Shown here: one piece after another, positions 25,831-35,500 of the stretch
Layout: each line of letters opens with the position of its first letter
Numbering within the stretch: position 1 is the first letter of the stretch
Assembly (NCBI RefSeq): GCF_007993755.1
Contig: NZ_CP042467.1
Coordinates: 1,774,001-1,838,000, forward strand
Length of the DNA: 64,000 bases
Source: Microvenator marinus
GTDB lineage: Bacteria; Myxococcota_A; Bradymonadia; Bradymonadales; Bradymonadaceae
Direction: 5' to 3'
Notes under the pieces: model-generated
Told to the model about the DNA's origin: nothing
Databases searched by the model: none
What the model saw: the letters and a program-made list of their open reading frames with translations, nothing else
Position numbers and translations under genes: made by a program

Positions 25831-26499
25831 TCATCGTTTCTTCTTATCGTTGGTTTTCGCCTCAAGTGCACGCGTTTTCGGACTCGAAGCCCAAGAACAA
25901 ATCGGACATTGGTCGAAATCGTGGCTTCGAGACGGGCAATACTCTCGACCGAAGAAAATGATCTGCAAGTGACGCCGATTCCACGTGTCTTTCGGAAAGA
26001 CCTTCTTGAGGTCTTTCTCGGTCTGGTCCACGTTCTTGCCGCTCGAGAGTCCCCAACGGCGGGCCAGCCGGTGGATATGGGTATCCACCGGAAACGCGGG
26101 CACGCCAAACCACTGGGCCATCACTACAGATGCCGTTTTGTGCCCCACACCGGGAAGCGTCTCCAGTTCTTCAAGCGTCTCGGGAATCTCACCGGCAAAA
26201 TCATCGACCAGTATCCCAACGAGCTTCTTGATATTTCTAGCCTTTGTTGGGGCCAAGCCGCAGGTCTTGATCGCCGCCAAGATGTCTTCTTCGCTCACAT
26301 TATTGAGTTCAGCCGGCGTCCTGCCCAACTCCCACAGGCCCGGCGTAACGAGGTTCACCCGAGCGTCTGTGGTCTGAGCCGAGAGTAGAACTGCGATCAA
26401 AAGGGTAAAACCATCGGTATGATCAAGGGGCACCGGAGGCTCGGGATATAGCTCCTCGAGCATTTCAGAAACACGATCGGCTACCTCTTGTTTTTTCAT
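25831..26499 (-). CDS. nth: Endonuclease III
   Basis: A base-excision repair glycosylase/AP lyase (222 aa) that removes oxidised pyrimidines. The start is the ATG at 26499 (GGAGA upstream); a longer frame to 26559 lacks support. It has the helix-hairpin-helix LETLPGVGHKTASVV with the catalytic Lys, and FPVDTHIHRLARRWGL with the catalytic Asp. The C-terminal cluster loop has only three Cys (C-x9-C-x2-C: REYCPSRSHDFDQCPIC); a Phe stands where related proteins have another Cys. The 4Fe-4S cluster may therefore be altered or absent. The C-terminal tail is Lys-rich. Confidence 0.93.
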   Translation of the reverse strand: MKKQEVADRVSEMLEELYPEPPVPLDHTDGFTLLIAVLLSAQTTDARVNLVTPGLWELGRTPAELNNVSEEDILAAIKTCGLAPTKARNIKKLVGILVDDFAGEIPETLEELETLPGVGHKTASVVMAQWFGVPAFPVDTHIHRLARRWGLSSGKNVDQTEKDLKKVFPKDTWNRRHLQIIFFGREYCPSRSHDFDQCPICSWASSPKTRALEAKTNDKKKR

Positions 26500-26569
26500 G
26501 GTCGTCTCCAAGTCCTCAGATAACGCGCGCAGGATGGCGAATACCGCCGAGAAAAACAAGTTCGACCTT

Positions 26570-27697
26570 TCAGAGTGCGGCTGGGCTCGAGAGTACCAAC
26601 TGAACCAATTCAGACTGACGATTTACCCCGGTCTTGGAAAACACACGCTTTAGATGAGTTCTGACGGTCGCGGCCGAACACCTTCGTAGCGAAGCTACCT
26701 GTTCGATGGAGAGGCCCTGAGCGAGCTTTGAGGCCACAAAAGCCTCGGTATGTGTGAGCCCAAAGAGCGCGGCGACCATATCCTCTTCGAGTTCCACTGC
26801 CTGTTCGGGGTCGTAAATCAAGAGCATGACGCGAGCACTCGTTTGCGCCGCTCGCATGGAGAATTTCGGGCGCAACGGGGCTGCCATCACGTGAATCGCC
26901 TGCCGACCTTGCCGTGCTATCGTAAGGACTGGCGTAGGGCCCACCCCGAGTTCGAAATCTCCATTCGCCTCTTGAACCGCATGATGAATCATGGCCTCGA
27001 GCGCGTTGGTGTCTCCTGGGCGCTCTGCCCTAAGGGTCTGCCTCGAACTTACAAGCCCGCCATTCTCAAGGAGTCGACGCGCTTTGCGGTTCAGGCAAAG
27101 AATTTTTCGCTCTTCAGTTAGGATGATGGCCGCTGTGCGGAGCCCTTCCATGGCGATTGAAAGATCGCCAACTTGCCGCTCCAATTCGTTGAATTTTGCC
27201 TGCAGAGAGAGGGCACGCCCAAGATGCGGAAGAATCCCTTCGAGTCGTTGTACCTCTTCAGGGCGATATCCACCCATTACTCTCTCTCGCATCAGCGCAA
27301 ACCCAGCGACAAGCCCTTCACCCACAGGCATGACCGTGGTCATCGAGTATCGCATCTCGTACTGTCGAAATAACTCGTTATACACGAGCGAGTTTTCATA
27401 CTCGCCGTTTTGAAAGACCTCGACATCGTTGATGATTTTGCCGATGTTCTGCAGCGATACCGGCCATCTAACGTCCAAATGTGAGATTTCGCGGTACGCG
27501 TCTGCTCCATCTGGGTCGGCACCCACGATCGTATCCACCAAGTAGAGTTCCTGATCTGGCGGTCGCAAGAACACGTTGCTCACCACCGAATCAAAGGATT
27601 TCGTAATCGTTAAAAGCGCTTCATCCCACCCGTTCTCAGACCCAACACTATCATAGATGGACCCAAGGATAGCGCTGAGGTTGTCCCTTTCGCTCAT
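26570..27697 (-). CDS. LuxR-type regulator with long sensor region
   Basis: A 375-residue regulator starting at the ATG at 27697 with GGGAG upstream. The C-terminus is a LuxR/GerE HTH: FGLTHTEAFVASKLAQGLSI EQVASLRRCSAATVRTHLKR VFSKTGV. The N-terminal ~300 residues are a sensor region with a GAF/PAS-like first part (LSAILGSIYDSVGSENGWDE) and a second PAS-like part (GLRTAAIILTEERKILCLNR). The same two-part region, without the HTH, is encoded by the divergent gene at 27928. It has no receiver domain, so it is probably a one-component regulator. The ligand is unknown. Confidence 0.85.
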   Translation of the reverse strand: MSERDNLSAILGSIYDSVGSENGWDEALLTITKSFDSVVSNVFLRPPDQELYLVDTIVGADPDGADAYREISHLDVRWPVSLQNIGKIINDVEVFQNGEYENSLVYNELFRQYEMRYSMTTVMPVGEGLVAGFALMRERVMGGYRPEEVQRLEGILPHLGRALSLQAKFNELERQVGDLSIAMEGLRTAAIILTEERKILCLNRKARRLLENGGLVSSRQTLRAERPGDTNALEAMIHHAVQEANGDFELGVGPTPVLTIARQGRQAIHVMAAPLRPKFSMRAAQTSARVMLLIYDPEQAVELEEDMVAALFGLTHTEAFVASKLAQGLSIEQVASLRRCSAATVRTHLKRVFSKTGVNRQSELVQLVLSSPAAL

Positions 27698-27927
27698 GCT
27701 CTCCCTCTCAAGGTTGTTTGCTTCGGATAGCATACCAAACACGAGGCGTATGGTCATTAAACAATTCCCAACCTAGAGAGCACTTTGCGAGTATTTCTAC
27801 CCAAAATGAGGTACGACCATTTCACTTCGAGCACTTATGGTGATAATATGCTTAGTAGCTAAGAGTCCGAGATTCACCAGGTAGGGACACCTTGGATCCG
27901 GGCATAGACCATAACACGGGAGTCCAT

Positions 27928-28785
27928 ATGGTTTTTTGCGAGGGGACTGATCACATCATCCATACCATTTACGAATTCGCGAACGGCGAGCAATCGCTAG
28001 ATTCGGTAGTTCTACAAATCTCTCAAGCCATCTCAACCCAAGTCGAGATCTTTGTGGCCAATCCCGCACGGGACCACCTCGCCCACGGGGCGGAGTGGGA
28101 ACGTGTGGCGCTTGAAAAGTGTTGGTTTTCGGATGCTATCAAGCCGAAAGCTACCGCAACCTGCGAGAACGCGCTTCTGATGTTTCGGCCTCAGGATCGT
28201 ATCGAGGCGCCACACGCAACACTCAGCATTGTTGCGGCGGAACGAGATGATATCGAGGGTGGCTTTCGCTTCAAATCAGGGACATCTGAGTTTGACTACC
28301 GATTGCTTATGACCGTGATCCCTCACCTTCTTCGTGCGGTCCGAATCTTCCACAAACGCAACAACTTGCAGTCGGATGCTGCACTTCTAGCGGGAGCGCT
28401 CGAAGTGATTCCGGCGCCCGTCATCTTGGTCTCGAAAGGACTCAGAGTCCTCGGCATGAATACCCAAGCTCAGGTGTTCCTGAACAAGTCCGGTGAGCTC
28501 CGCGTAAGACGAGGGCGGCTTAGGGTGCAAAGATCGACTGAACTCCTCGCCTTGGAGTCGGCCGTCAACTCGGCGATCGAAGATGGGTTGGTGCCAGCGC
28601 AAGTTGAGGGGTTGGCTGAAGATTCAAGCTACTCAGTCTCAATCTCTCAGGGTGCGAGAGATATTGAAGTGTTGGCCATGCCTATTCGCCAAGCCTCAAC
28701 AACCGAATTCGGCGCACTTTTGGTACTGAACGCACAGCCTCCAACAACCCTCTTTCAGTTCGCGAGGCAGCCTCTTTCCAGGTGA
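27928..28785 (+). CDS. HTH-less paralogue of the neighbouring LuxR regulator's sensor region
   Basis: A 285-residue protein. I use the ATG at 27928 because GGGAG lies 5 nt upstream; an in-frame TTG at 27892 would add 12 residues. It aligns by eye with the sensor region of the divergent LuxR-type gene: VIPHLLRAVRIFHKRNNLQ versus ILPHLGRALSLQAKFNELE, then APVILVSKGLRVLGMNTQAQ versus AAIILTEERKILCLNRKARR, then IEVLAMPIRQ versus IHVMAAPLRP. It ends where the HTH would begin, and no HTH remnant fits in the 70 nt before the next gene. It may be a ligand-binding partner or competitor of the regulator. Confidence 0.7.
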   Translation: MVFCEGTDHIIHTIYEFANGEQSLDSVVLQISQAISTQVEIFVANPARDHLAHGAEWERVALEKCWFSDAIKPKATATCENALLMFRPQDRIEAPHATLSIVAAERDDIEGGFRFKSGTSEFDYRLLMTVIPHLLRAVRIFHKRNNLQSDAALLAGALEVIPAPVILVSKGLRVLGMNTQAQVFLNKSGELRVRRGRLRVQRSTELLALESAVNSAIEDGLVPAQVEGLAEDSSYSVSISQGARDIEVLAMPIRQASTTEFGALLVLNAQPPTTLFQFARQPLSR

Positions 28786-28855
28786 GTTTCACCAAAAACT
28801 GGCCATAGCCTAATCCATAAGTATCGTATGAGTCTGACACCACGGATGGTGAGAG

Positions 28856-30445
28856 ATGAAGCACAGATACTACCTATTTGCGGCCGGCCTTTTAGCTGGC
28901 GCTTTCACACAGAGTTGCGGGGATTCCACGCCACCGGCCGAGCCCCCCCAATCCACGGCGGCGCCAAAGATTGTGGAGTCTCCTAAAGTTGTGGAACCCG
29001 CTTTAGACGCGTTGGTTAAATCAAAGCTAGCCAATCAAAGATGGGAGTTTCAAGGTCTCCTGGCGGATGCCTATCAGGCCCGTGGCTACAGCCCCGTCTG
29101 GCACCATAACTCGGAGCTTAGCGTTCAAGGCCAATCGTTGCTCGCGGCACTCCTGGACGCTGCACCGGTTCACGGACTCATGCTAGACCTCAAGCTCGAG
29201 AAGATCCGGGAGCTTCGCGCGCAGCAATCGCGCCAGGCACAGGCGGAAGTCGACATTTTGCTTTCCGAAGGGGCGCTGAGATTCGCTCAGGCGATGAAGT
29301 ACTCGAACCCAGTCTGGGAGGCATCTCTCGAAGCCGATTTCCTGGCGGTTGCAAAGAGTCCCGCGGGAATCCACCAGTTTTTGGCAGACCTTCCGCCCCA
29401 TTTTGAAGACTACGAGCGACTCACCCACTCCTTGCGCCGGTATCAGAACTTCGTCGACCAGGGTGGTTGGTCAGAACTTGCCGCAGAAATTCAGGGTCTT
29501 AAGGCAACTGGCCCGCTGGTTCCAGCCCTCAAGGAACGCCTCAGAGCCGAAGGGTTCTGGGACGATGAGTCGTCCGAAGCATTTGGCCCAAAGTTGCGTG
29601 CAGCGATCATTGAGTATCAACAAACTCATCAGTTGGTCGAAGCTGGCTGGATCACGGATGAAACCTTCAGAAGTCTGAATATCAGTGCTGAGACCCGAAG
29701 GGATCAGATCAGGCTCAGTCTAGAGCGGTGGCGAGAGAGCCCGATTGGTCCCAATGATACGTATATCTTTGTGAATATACCGGACTTCCACGCTGAGGTT
29801 TGGATTGATGGAGATAAGCAATCGAGATTCAAGGTGGTCACCGGCTCGACTCGAACTCAGTGGGACGCTGAGCGTGAGGAACACGTCATGGTATCAGCCA
29901 CACCTCGAATATCGAGCACCCTAGAACATGTGGTTTTCAACCCATTCTGGAATGTACCCAACTCGATTCGAACCCGGGAGATCGAGCCCAAGATGGCCGA
30001 AAATCCAGAGTACGCAGATGAGATGGGATTCGAGATCGCGCTCGATGGTACGCGAGAGTACTTGCGACAGCGTCCGGGGCCCCTTAATGCGCTCGGGCAG
30101 GTCAAATTCATGTTCGCCAACGACCATGACGTCTACCTTCACGACACGCCCGACAAAGAATTCTTCAACTACCCTATTCGAGCCTTTTCCCACGGCTGTG
30201 TGCGCGTTGACCAGCCGATGGAACTTGCCAGGCTCCTCGTGGAAGAGCGCAGTCCATGGCCGGTCTCCAAGATTGACGAGTGGATGGCGAAGCCCGAAGA
30301 GACCTGGGTACGCCTGACTAAACCAGTCCCCATTCATATCGACTACATCGTAGTTCGCGCCGACGAAGCTGGCCGTACCCACTTCTTTGCGGACATCTAC
30401 AAGCTGGACAAGGAACGTCTTTCTTCTCCGCTTGGGACGGATTGA
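28856..30445 (+). CDS. L,D-transpeptidase (YcbB/LdtD-type) lipoprotein
   Basis: A 529-residue periplasmic enzyme that makes 3-3 cross-links in peptidoglycan. It has a lipobox (LLAGAFTQSC) and a Pro-rich tether. The scaffold region follows (AYQARGYSPVWHH ... LDAAPVHGL). A peptidoglycan-binding helical unit is next (FGPKLRAAIIEYQQTHQLV), then the YkuD catalytic domain with FANDHDVYLHDTPDKEFF and the active-site motif RAFSHGCVRV (Cys 448). The order and size match E. coli LdtD, though that protein has a cleaved or anchored signal and not a lipid anchor. It is convergent with secG. Confidence 0.93.
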   Translation: MKHRYYLFAAGLLAGAFTQSCGDSTPPAEPPQSTAAPKIVESPKVVEPALDALVKSKLANQRWEFQGLLADAYQARGYSPVWHHNSELSVQGQSLLAALLDAAPVHGLMLDLKLEKIRELRAQQSRQAQAEVDILLSEGALRFAQAMKYSNPVWEASLEADFLAVAKSPAGIHQFLADLPPHFEDYERLTHSLRRYQNFVDQGGWSELAAEIQGLKATGPLVPALKERLRAEGFWDDESSEAFGPKLRAAIIEYQQTHQLVEAGWITDETFRSLNISAETRRDQIRLSLERWRESPIGPNDTYIFVNIPDFHAEVWIDGDKQSRFKVVTGSTRTQWDAEREEHVMVSATPRISSTLEHVVFNPFWNVPNSIRTREIEPKMAENPEYADEMGFEIALDGTREYLRQRPGPLNALGQVKFMFANDHDVYLHDTPDKEFFNYPIRAFSHGCVRVDQPMELARLLVEERSPWPVSKIDEWMAKPEETWVRLTKPVPIHIDYIVVRADEAGRTHFFADIYKLDKERLSSPLGTD

Positions 30446-30512
30446 GTAGAAAGACAAAGTTCAGGCTACCCCAAGTGTTTTGACGTTGAACCAACGCGGA
30501 AAGAATCTGCGT

Positions 30513-30965
30513 TTACTCGGCAGGGGCAGCTTCCTCAGCAGGAGCAGCTTCCTCAGCAGGAGCAGCTTCCTCGGCAGGAGCAGCCTCAGCAGGAGCCGGG
30601 GCAGCTTCCTCAGCTGGGGCTGGGGCTGGAGTTGGAGTTGGAGCAGGCGCCGAGCCAGACTCCAGAATTTCGTCTTCATTGGTGGACGTCACACCACTGG
30701 TCTCCGAGAGATCCATCGTGGAGCTTGGCTTACTTGAGAGGTAAGCGAGGGTGAGACTGGTCACCATGAAGATGACGGATACCGAAACAGTTGATTTCGC
30801 TAGGAACGTAGTTGTTCCGCCACCACCCAGAATCTGTGTTGCAGCCGAAGATGCTCCACCAAAACCGGCGCCCATACCGCCTCCCTTGCCCGATTGGAGA
30901 AGAATCGAGCCAATGAGTAGGAGTGAAGCAGTAACGTGAATGACCAATAGTAGTACTGTAAGCAT
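30513..30965 (-). CDS. secG: Preprotein translocase subunit SecG with Ala/Pro/Glu tail
   Basis: SecG supports SecYEG-mediated export. Its two membrane helices are present (LTVLLLVIHVTASLLLIGSILL and a second helix with TVSVSVIFMVTSLTLAYL), joined by the conserved QSGKGGGMGAGFGG loop. The family norm is 75-110 residues, but this one is 150 because of a C-terminal tail of about 50 residues: PAPTPTPAPAPAEEAAPAPA followed by repeated E-E-A-A-P-A units. The tail's coding DNA is an 18-bp tandem repeat (see that entry). The tail faces the periplasm or cytoplasm depending on topology, and its role is unknown. Confidence 0.93.
   Translation of the reverse strand: MLTVLLLVIHVTASLLLIGSILLQSGKGGGMGAGFGGASSAATQILGGGGTTTFLAKSTVSVSVIFMVTSLTLAYLSSKPSSTMDLSETSGVTSTNEDEILESGSAPAPTPTPAPAPAEEAAPAPAEAAPAEEAAPAEEAAPAEEAAPAE
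30516..30610 (+). repeat. 18-bp tandem repeat in the end of secG
   Basis: Units of the type ctcagcaggagcagcttc occur at 30516, 30534 and 30552 with little change, followed by degenerate or shortened copies to about 30610. Read on the minus strand they give the E-E-A-A-P-A units of the SecG tail. Such a tract is prone to in-frame copy number change (18 bp is a multiple of three). Confidence 0.8.
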
Positions 30966-31006
30966 AAAACCGAACCGGGGTTATCGCGTCAGGGCGAAAG
31001 CTAGCC

Positions 31007-31035
31007 TCTATAACCACAATTGCAAGTAATCGCAA
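31007..31035 (-). promoter_or_regulatory. Candidate promoter of secG
   Basis: On the minus strand TTGCGA, a 17-nt spacer and TATAGA lie about 40 nt upstream of the secG start codon. Confidence 0.45.
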
Positions 31036-31062
31036 CGCCCAAAGTGACCCTGCAGATTTCGG

Positions 31063-32418
31063 CTACTTGATCTGACCGAAAATCACGTACTCGATTTCGT
31101 TGTAGTTGCCGTCAGCATCGCGGTAGGACTCATAGCTTGAAAATCCGCGGATGAAATCGCGTGTGACGTGGAAGTTTAGCTTCAATGTCTCGATTTGGTC
31201 GCGATTGTATGCACGTTGGTTTTCGCGGTAGATGTCTGGATAGAGCACATTGCTCGCTCCGATTACAGTCGTACCACTCCAACCCGAGCTGCAAAGTGAC
31301 GATTGAGAAATCTGGGCTCTGACCTGACTCCGGAACTCGGAGCAAGTGCTTTCGCTTGATGTGACCGAACCTTCACATTTTTGAGTTCCGGTAAGCGGCG
31401 AATCCATCGCCACGACAATCTCACCATTCTTGACTTCCAACCCAATATTGCCGGTCTTGTCGGTGTTGCTGTTGTAGATGGCGTCGCGGAAACTATGACA
31501 CTCAGGGTGAGTGTTTCCGCCGGAGAAGTACACGATCTGATAAGCGATTTGATCAAATCTCAAGGCGCTCAGATAGTCCCACTCACCACATCCAGTCAGT
31601 TCATTGCAGGGTCGCAGACGCTGGAAGAACTCGAACTCACCTAGAGTTGTGGTTGACGCGCCTGGGGCAAAAAGCGCGATGGCTTCTTCCTGGGTGATCT
31701 TTGCCACGTTGTTTAGAGACGAATCGAAAGGGTCGTAGCTCGTAGGAAGAGCGTTGTTCTGGCCGTATTCAAGGAGTTTCTCAAACGCACTCGCCCCTAC
31801 GTATGGAGCCTCATCGAGTTTGGCGAGCGAGGAGATTGGATTCTTGGCTCGAGCGTTGATGATTCCTTGAGCAGCGCGTGCATCCAGCGCGACATCGAAA
31901 TCGAGTTCCTCAAAGCTCAACGAGTTTGCAACACTCAGGATGATCTGGGCTTCTTCCGAGCCCTCTTCAAAGCCATGGATAAGATAGACGTGCTCGTATC
32001 CGATGTACCCGTAATCTTGAGCGTAGGTCAGAAGCTTTGAGAATGCCCGCGAGCCAACCCATGGAATCTCGTCGAGCTCGGCGAGTGTGGTGATTCGGTG
32101 ATCGTCTGCGGTCAAGAGTACGCCATCAGCCCCAACACGGGCGTTAGCAATGCTGGCCGCAGCCCGACTGTCCAAGGCTACGTCGTCATCGAGTGCGTCC
32201 AAGGTCAAGGTATTGACCACTGCGAGCACGCCCTTGGCTTCTGCGCTTCCTTCTGCAGGCCCAAGTCCGTCAGCTTTGCCATCCACCGAGAGAAATGCGT
32301 CGTTTTCGGCATCAGCCGCTTCGTTGATGGACTCCTCCGCTCCGGCACAGCCGAATACAAAGGCGCTCAATGCGATCCATGTGAAGTTTTTGAGAGCGTT
32401 CTTTTGGTTGAGTTTCAT
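31063..32418 (-). CDS. Lipoprotein with two helix-hairpin-helix units
   Basis: A 451-residue lipoprotein (lipobox LSAFVFGC). After an Asp/Glu-rich tether it has two copies of a ~75-residue unit. Each begins with 'VVNTLTLDALDDDVALDSRA' or 'VANSLSFEELDFDVALDARA' and ends in a ComEA-type hairpin: LAELDEIPWVGSRAFSKLL and LAKLDEAPYVGASAFEKLL. The remaining ~220 residues are a Cys-containing domain I do not recognise (RLRPCNELTGCGEWDYLSAL, GNTHPECHSF). Helix-hairpin-helix pairs usually bind DNA, but on a surface lipoprotein they could serve another role. Start has GAGGT upstream. It lies between secG and the dnaE2 cassette, transcribed the same way, but separate. Confidence 0.75.
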   Translation of the reverse strand: MKLNQKNALKNFTWIALSAFVFGCAGAEESINEAADAENDAFLSVDGKADGLGPAEGSAEAKGVLAVVNTLTLDALDDDVALDSRAAASIANARVGADGVLLTADDHRITTLAELDEIPWVGSRAFSKLLTYAQDYGYIGYEHVYLIHGFEEGSEEAQIILSVANSLSFEELDFDVALDARAAQGIINARAKNPISSLAKLDEAPYVGASAFEKLLEYGQNNALPTSYDPFDSSLNNVAKITQEEAIALFAPGASTTTLGEFEFFQRLRPCNELTGCGEWDYLSALRFDQIAYQIVYFSGGNTHPECHSFRDAIYNSNTDKTGNIGLEVKNGEIVVAMDSPLTGTQKCEGSVTSSESTCSEFRSQVRAQISQSSLCSSGWSGTTVIGASNVLYPDIYRENQRAYNRDQIETLKLNFHVTRDFIRGFSSYESYRDADGNYNEIEYVIFGQIK

Positions 32419-32482
32419 GTTTGACCTCGTTGGTTAATCGTTGTGAACAAGGGCAAACTAAGGGTTTGCAAGCTCAACATCA

Positions 32483-32510
32483 CCTAAAGGAGACTGAATG
32501 CTCCTTAAGG
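32483..32510. repeat. Inverted repeat between dnaE2 and the HhH lipoprotein
   Basis: The arms cctaaaggag and ctccttaagg (9 of 10 bases pair) enclose an 8-nt loop. The hairpin lies 54 nt past the dnaE2 stop on the minus strand. No clear T-tract follows on either strand, so it may be a weak terminator, a processing site or an operator. Confidence 0.45.
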
Positions 32511-32563
32511 TTAAATCCGTGGCCCTAAGAGATTCTGAAGAAACCTGAAACTACTGCGGAAAC

Positions 32564-35500
32564 TCAATGGAAATCACGACTTTTTAGTCGAACGGAGTTC
32601 ACATCCGTGAAGCGTGGAATCCAGAGGTATTCAGCCAAGACATGGACCACGCCGTATTGATTCTGCACCCGTCCTGAAATCCCCAAAAACACCTGGGTTT
32701 TTGTCAAAATTCGGTATTGCTCATAAACCTTTGGAAACACCACTACGTTCACAAACCCGGTCTCATCTTCCATGGTCATAAACACGATTCCCGAGGCTGT
32801 GGATGGACGCTGCCGGCATATCACCATGCCTGCGTAATGCGTCCACGCGCCGTCTCGCTGAGCCAAGAGGTCATTGGCGCTAGGCATACCGCGATCTTGA
32901 AGGTCCTGACGAATGGTCTGCATGGGATGCCCACGAGGACTATGAAAGCTCGTTTGATAATCCCATGAGATAGCTTCGAAAGGAGTAAGTTCGTCCAGAA
33001 TCGGCCTTCTAGCCGTGGTCTCAAACGGTAATGGCAACGTCCCCTTGTCCAGAGCCTGTGCGTCCCAAAGGGCCTCGCGCCTGGTCAGGCCCAGAGACTC
33101 AAAAGCTCCGGACTCGGCGAGCCGCCTGATGAGACCACGATTAACACTGGTGCGAGCTGCGAAATCGCGCACGGAAGCAAAAGGAGCGCGTTCCCGAGCG
33201 GCAAGAATGCTTTCACCATCCACCTCAGAAATGCCTTTGATCATCCTGAGGCCCATTCGAATTGCAAACTCTTGGCCCAGAGGCTGCATTGTGTTGTCCC
33301 ACTCACTGACATTGATATCGACGGGCATAAAGCGAACCCCGCGCCGCTTGGCGTCATCCACGATGGTAGCGGACGTGTAGAAACCCATGGGCTGCGAGTT
33401 CAAAAGTCCGCACGCAAATTCCTCGGGCCAATGAGCGCGCATGTACGCGGTGGCATAAGTGATCAGCGCAAAACTCGCCGCATGGCTCTCTGGGAAGCCG
33501 TACTCACCAAACCCCTGAATCTGGGCGAACACACGCTCTGCAAACTCCACCTCGATTCCCTTGGCGCACATCCTCTTGATCATACGCTCGCGGTGTTGAT
33601 CGATTCTGCCTTTGCTACGCCACGCAGCCATATCGCGTCTTAACTGGTCGGCCTCACCGGGCGTATAATCTGCTGCTACGACGGCAAGCTTCATGACCTG
33701 TTCCTGAAAGAGCGGAATGCCAAGGGTCTTTTCGAGCACAGGCTCAAGGCTAGGGTGTGGATAGGTGACGGGCTCTTCGCCATTTCTTCGGCGTAGATAG
33801 GGATGGACCATATCGCCCGTGATGGGGCCCGGGCGGACAATTCCAACCTCGATAACAAGGTCATAGAATTTCTGAGGCCTTAGACGCGGCAACATCGCCA
33901 TCTGTGCACGGCTCTCGATCTGAAAGACTCCCACAGTCTCCGCCCTACAAATCATCTCATAGGTCTCTGGATCATCTTGGGGAAGTGTGGCCATGGAGAG
34001 GTCTACCCCTCGATGCCTTCGCAAGAGCTCAAAGCTCTTGTTCAGATGTGTCAGCGCGCCAAGCCCAAGCAGGTCCACCTTAAACAAGTCAAGCGCCTCG
34101 ACATCGTATTTGTCCCATTGAATCACCGTCCGGTCCGCCATCGTCGCGTTCTCAATGGGTACGAGGTGATGCACCGGTTCATGGCCGAGCAGAAATCCCC
34201 CGGGATGGATGGACATATGCCGTGGAAACTCTTGGATCTCCTTTGTGAGCTCAAGCAATTGAAGCGTGGTTGGCCCGTCGATCTTCAAGCCCGCACTCTC
34301 AATATCTTCGAGGAGCGGCGTTTCTCGATACGAGAGCATTTTGGCCATTCTATCCAAAGATGTTTCTGGAATTCCGAGCGCCTTACCTACGTCTCGAATG
34401 GCTGAGCGCGGCCTGTAGCGCACCATATTTGCCACCATCGCCGCACGGTTTCTGCCGTAGCGTTGGTACACCCACTGGATCACTTCTTCGCGGCGTTCAT
34501 GAGAGATATCGAGGTCGATATCCGGAGGCTCTGCCCTCTCCAACGAAATGAATCGTTCAAAAAGCAACTTCATTTTGATGGGGTCAACTGCGGTGACCTC
34601 GAGGCAAAAACACACGATCGAGTTTGCGGCCGAACCCCGTCCCTGACACAAAATATGCTGCGTTCGGCAAAAGTTCACGATCTCCCACATCGTCAGAAAG
34701 TATCCCGGGTACTCGAGCTTCTCGATCACATCGAGCTCGTAGTTCAACTGGCGCAATGCCTCATCACTGATCCCTTCTGGATAGCGCATCTTCGCCCCCT
34801 CAAACGCCAAATCCCTGAGCCATTGCATGGATGTCTTGCCATCAGGCAGGTCTTCGCTCGGGTAGACATAACGAATTTGAGAGAGATTAAACGTGCATTC
34901 CGACGCGATATCGTAGGTAGCCGCAATGGCATCCTGACGGTCTTCGTAGAGCTTTTGGAACTCGGATATGGGACGAAGACCAAAAGACGCATTAGGGAGC
35001 AAATAGCGACCCGCCTCGTGTATTTTCACGCCGTGCTTGATGCATCTGAGGATATCTTGAAGCCTGCGTCGTTGAGCAGAGTGATAGAGGATCTGTGGGA
35101 AGGCCACACAGCGGATGCCTAGCTCCTTGCTATGCTTAAAAAGACGCTCCTCTTCGGCCTTTTCGCGATCGAGATAGTGGCGGCTAAGCCCTGCGTAGAA
35201 GCGTTGACCAAAAACTTCTTTGAGTTGCCAGGCAACTTTCGGGAGCACAGGTCTAATAAGGCCGTCTCTCCAGATCAGGATGAGCCCCTCGTGATGCTCT
35301 AAGAGCTCTGACCAAAGGATCAGACTCTTTCCTTTCTCCGAGCGTAGCCGTCCCTTGGTGATCAGTTTGCAGAGGGTTCTATAAGCCGCGTGGTCTCTAG
35401 CCAGAACAACTAGAGTACCTTGTTCAAGCGTTAGCTCCGACCCATAGATCACGCGGGCGCCGAGCTCCTTTGCTCGGGCCCAGGCCCGAACAATACCATG

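Noticed and set aside
28786-28855. Remnant of a LuxR HTH after the HTH-less paralogue
   Set aside because: Only 70 nt are available and no frame translates to an HTH-like sequence, so no recent truncation is visible.
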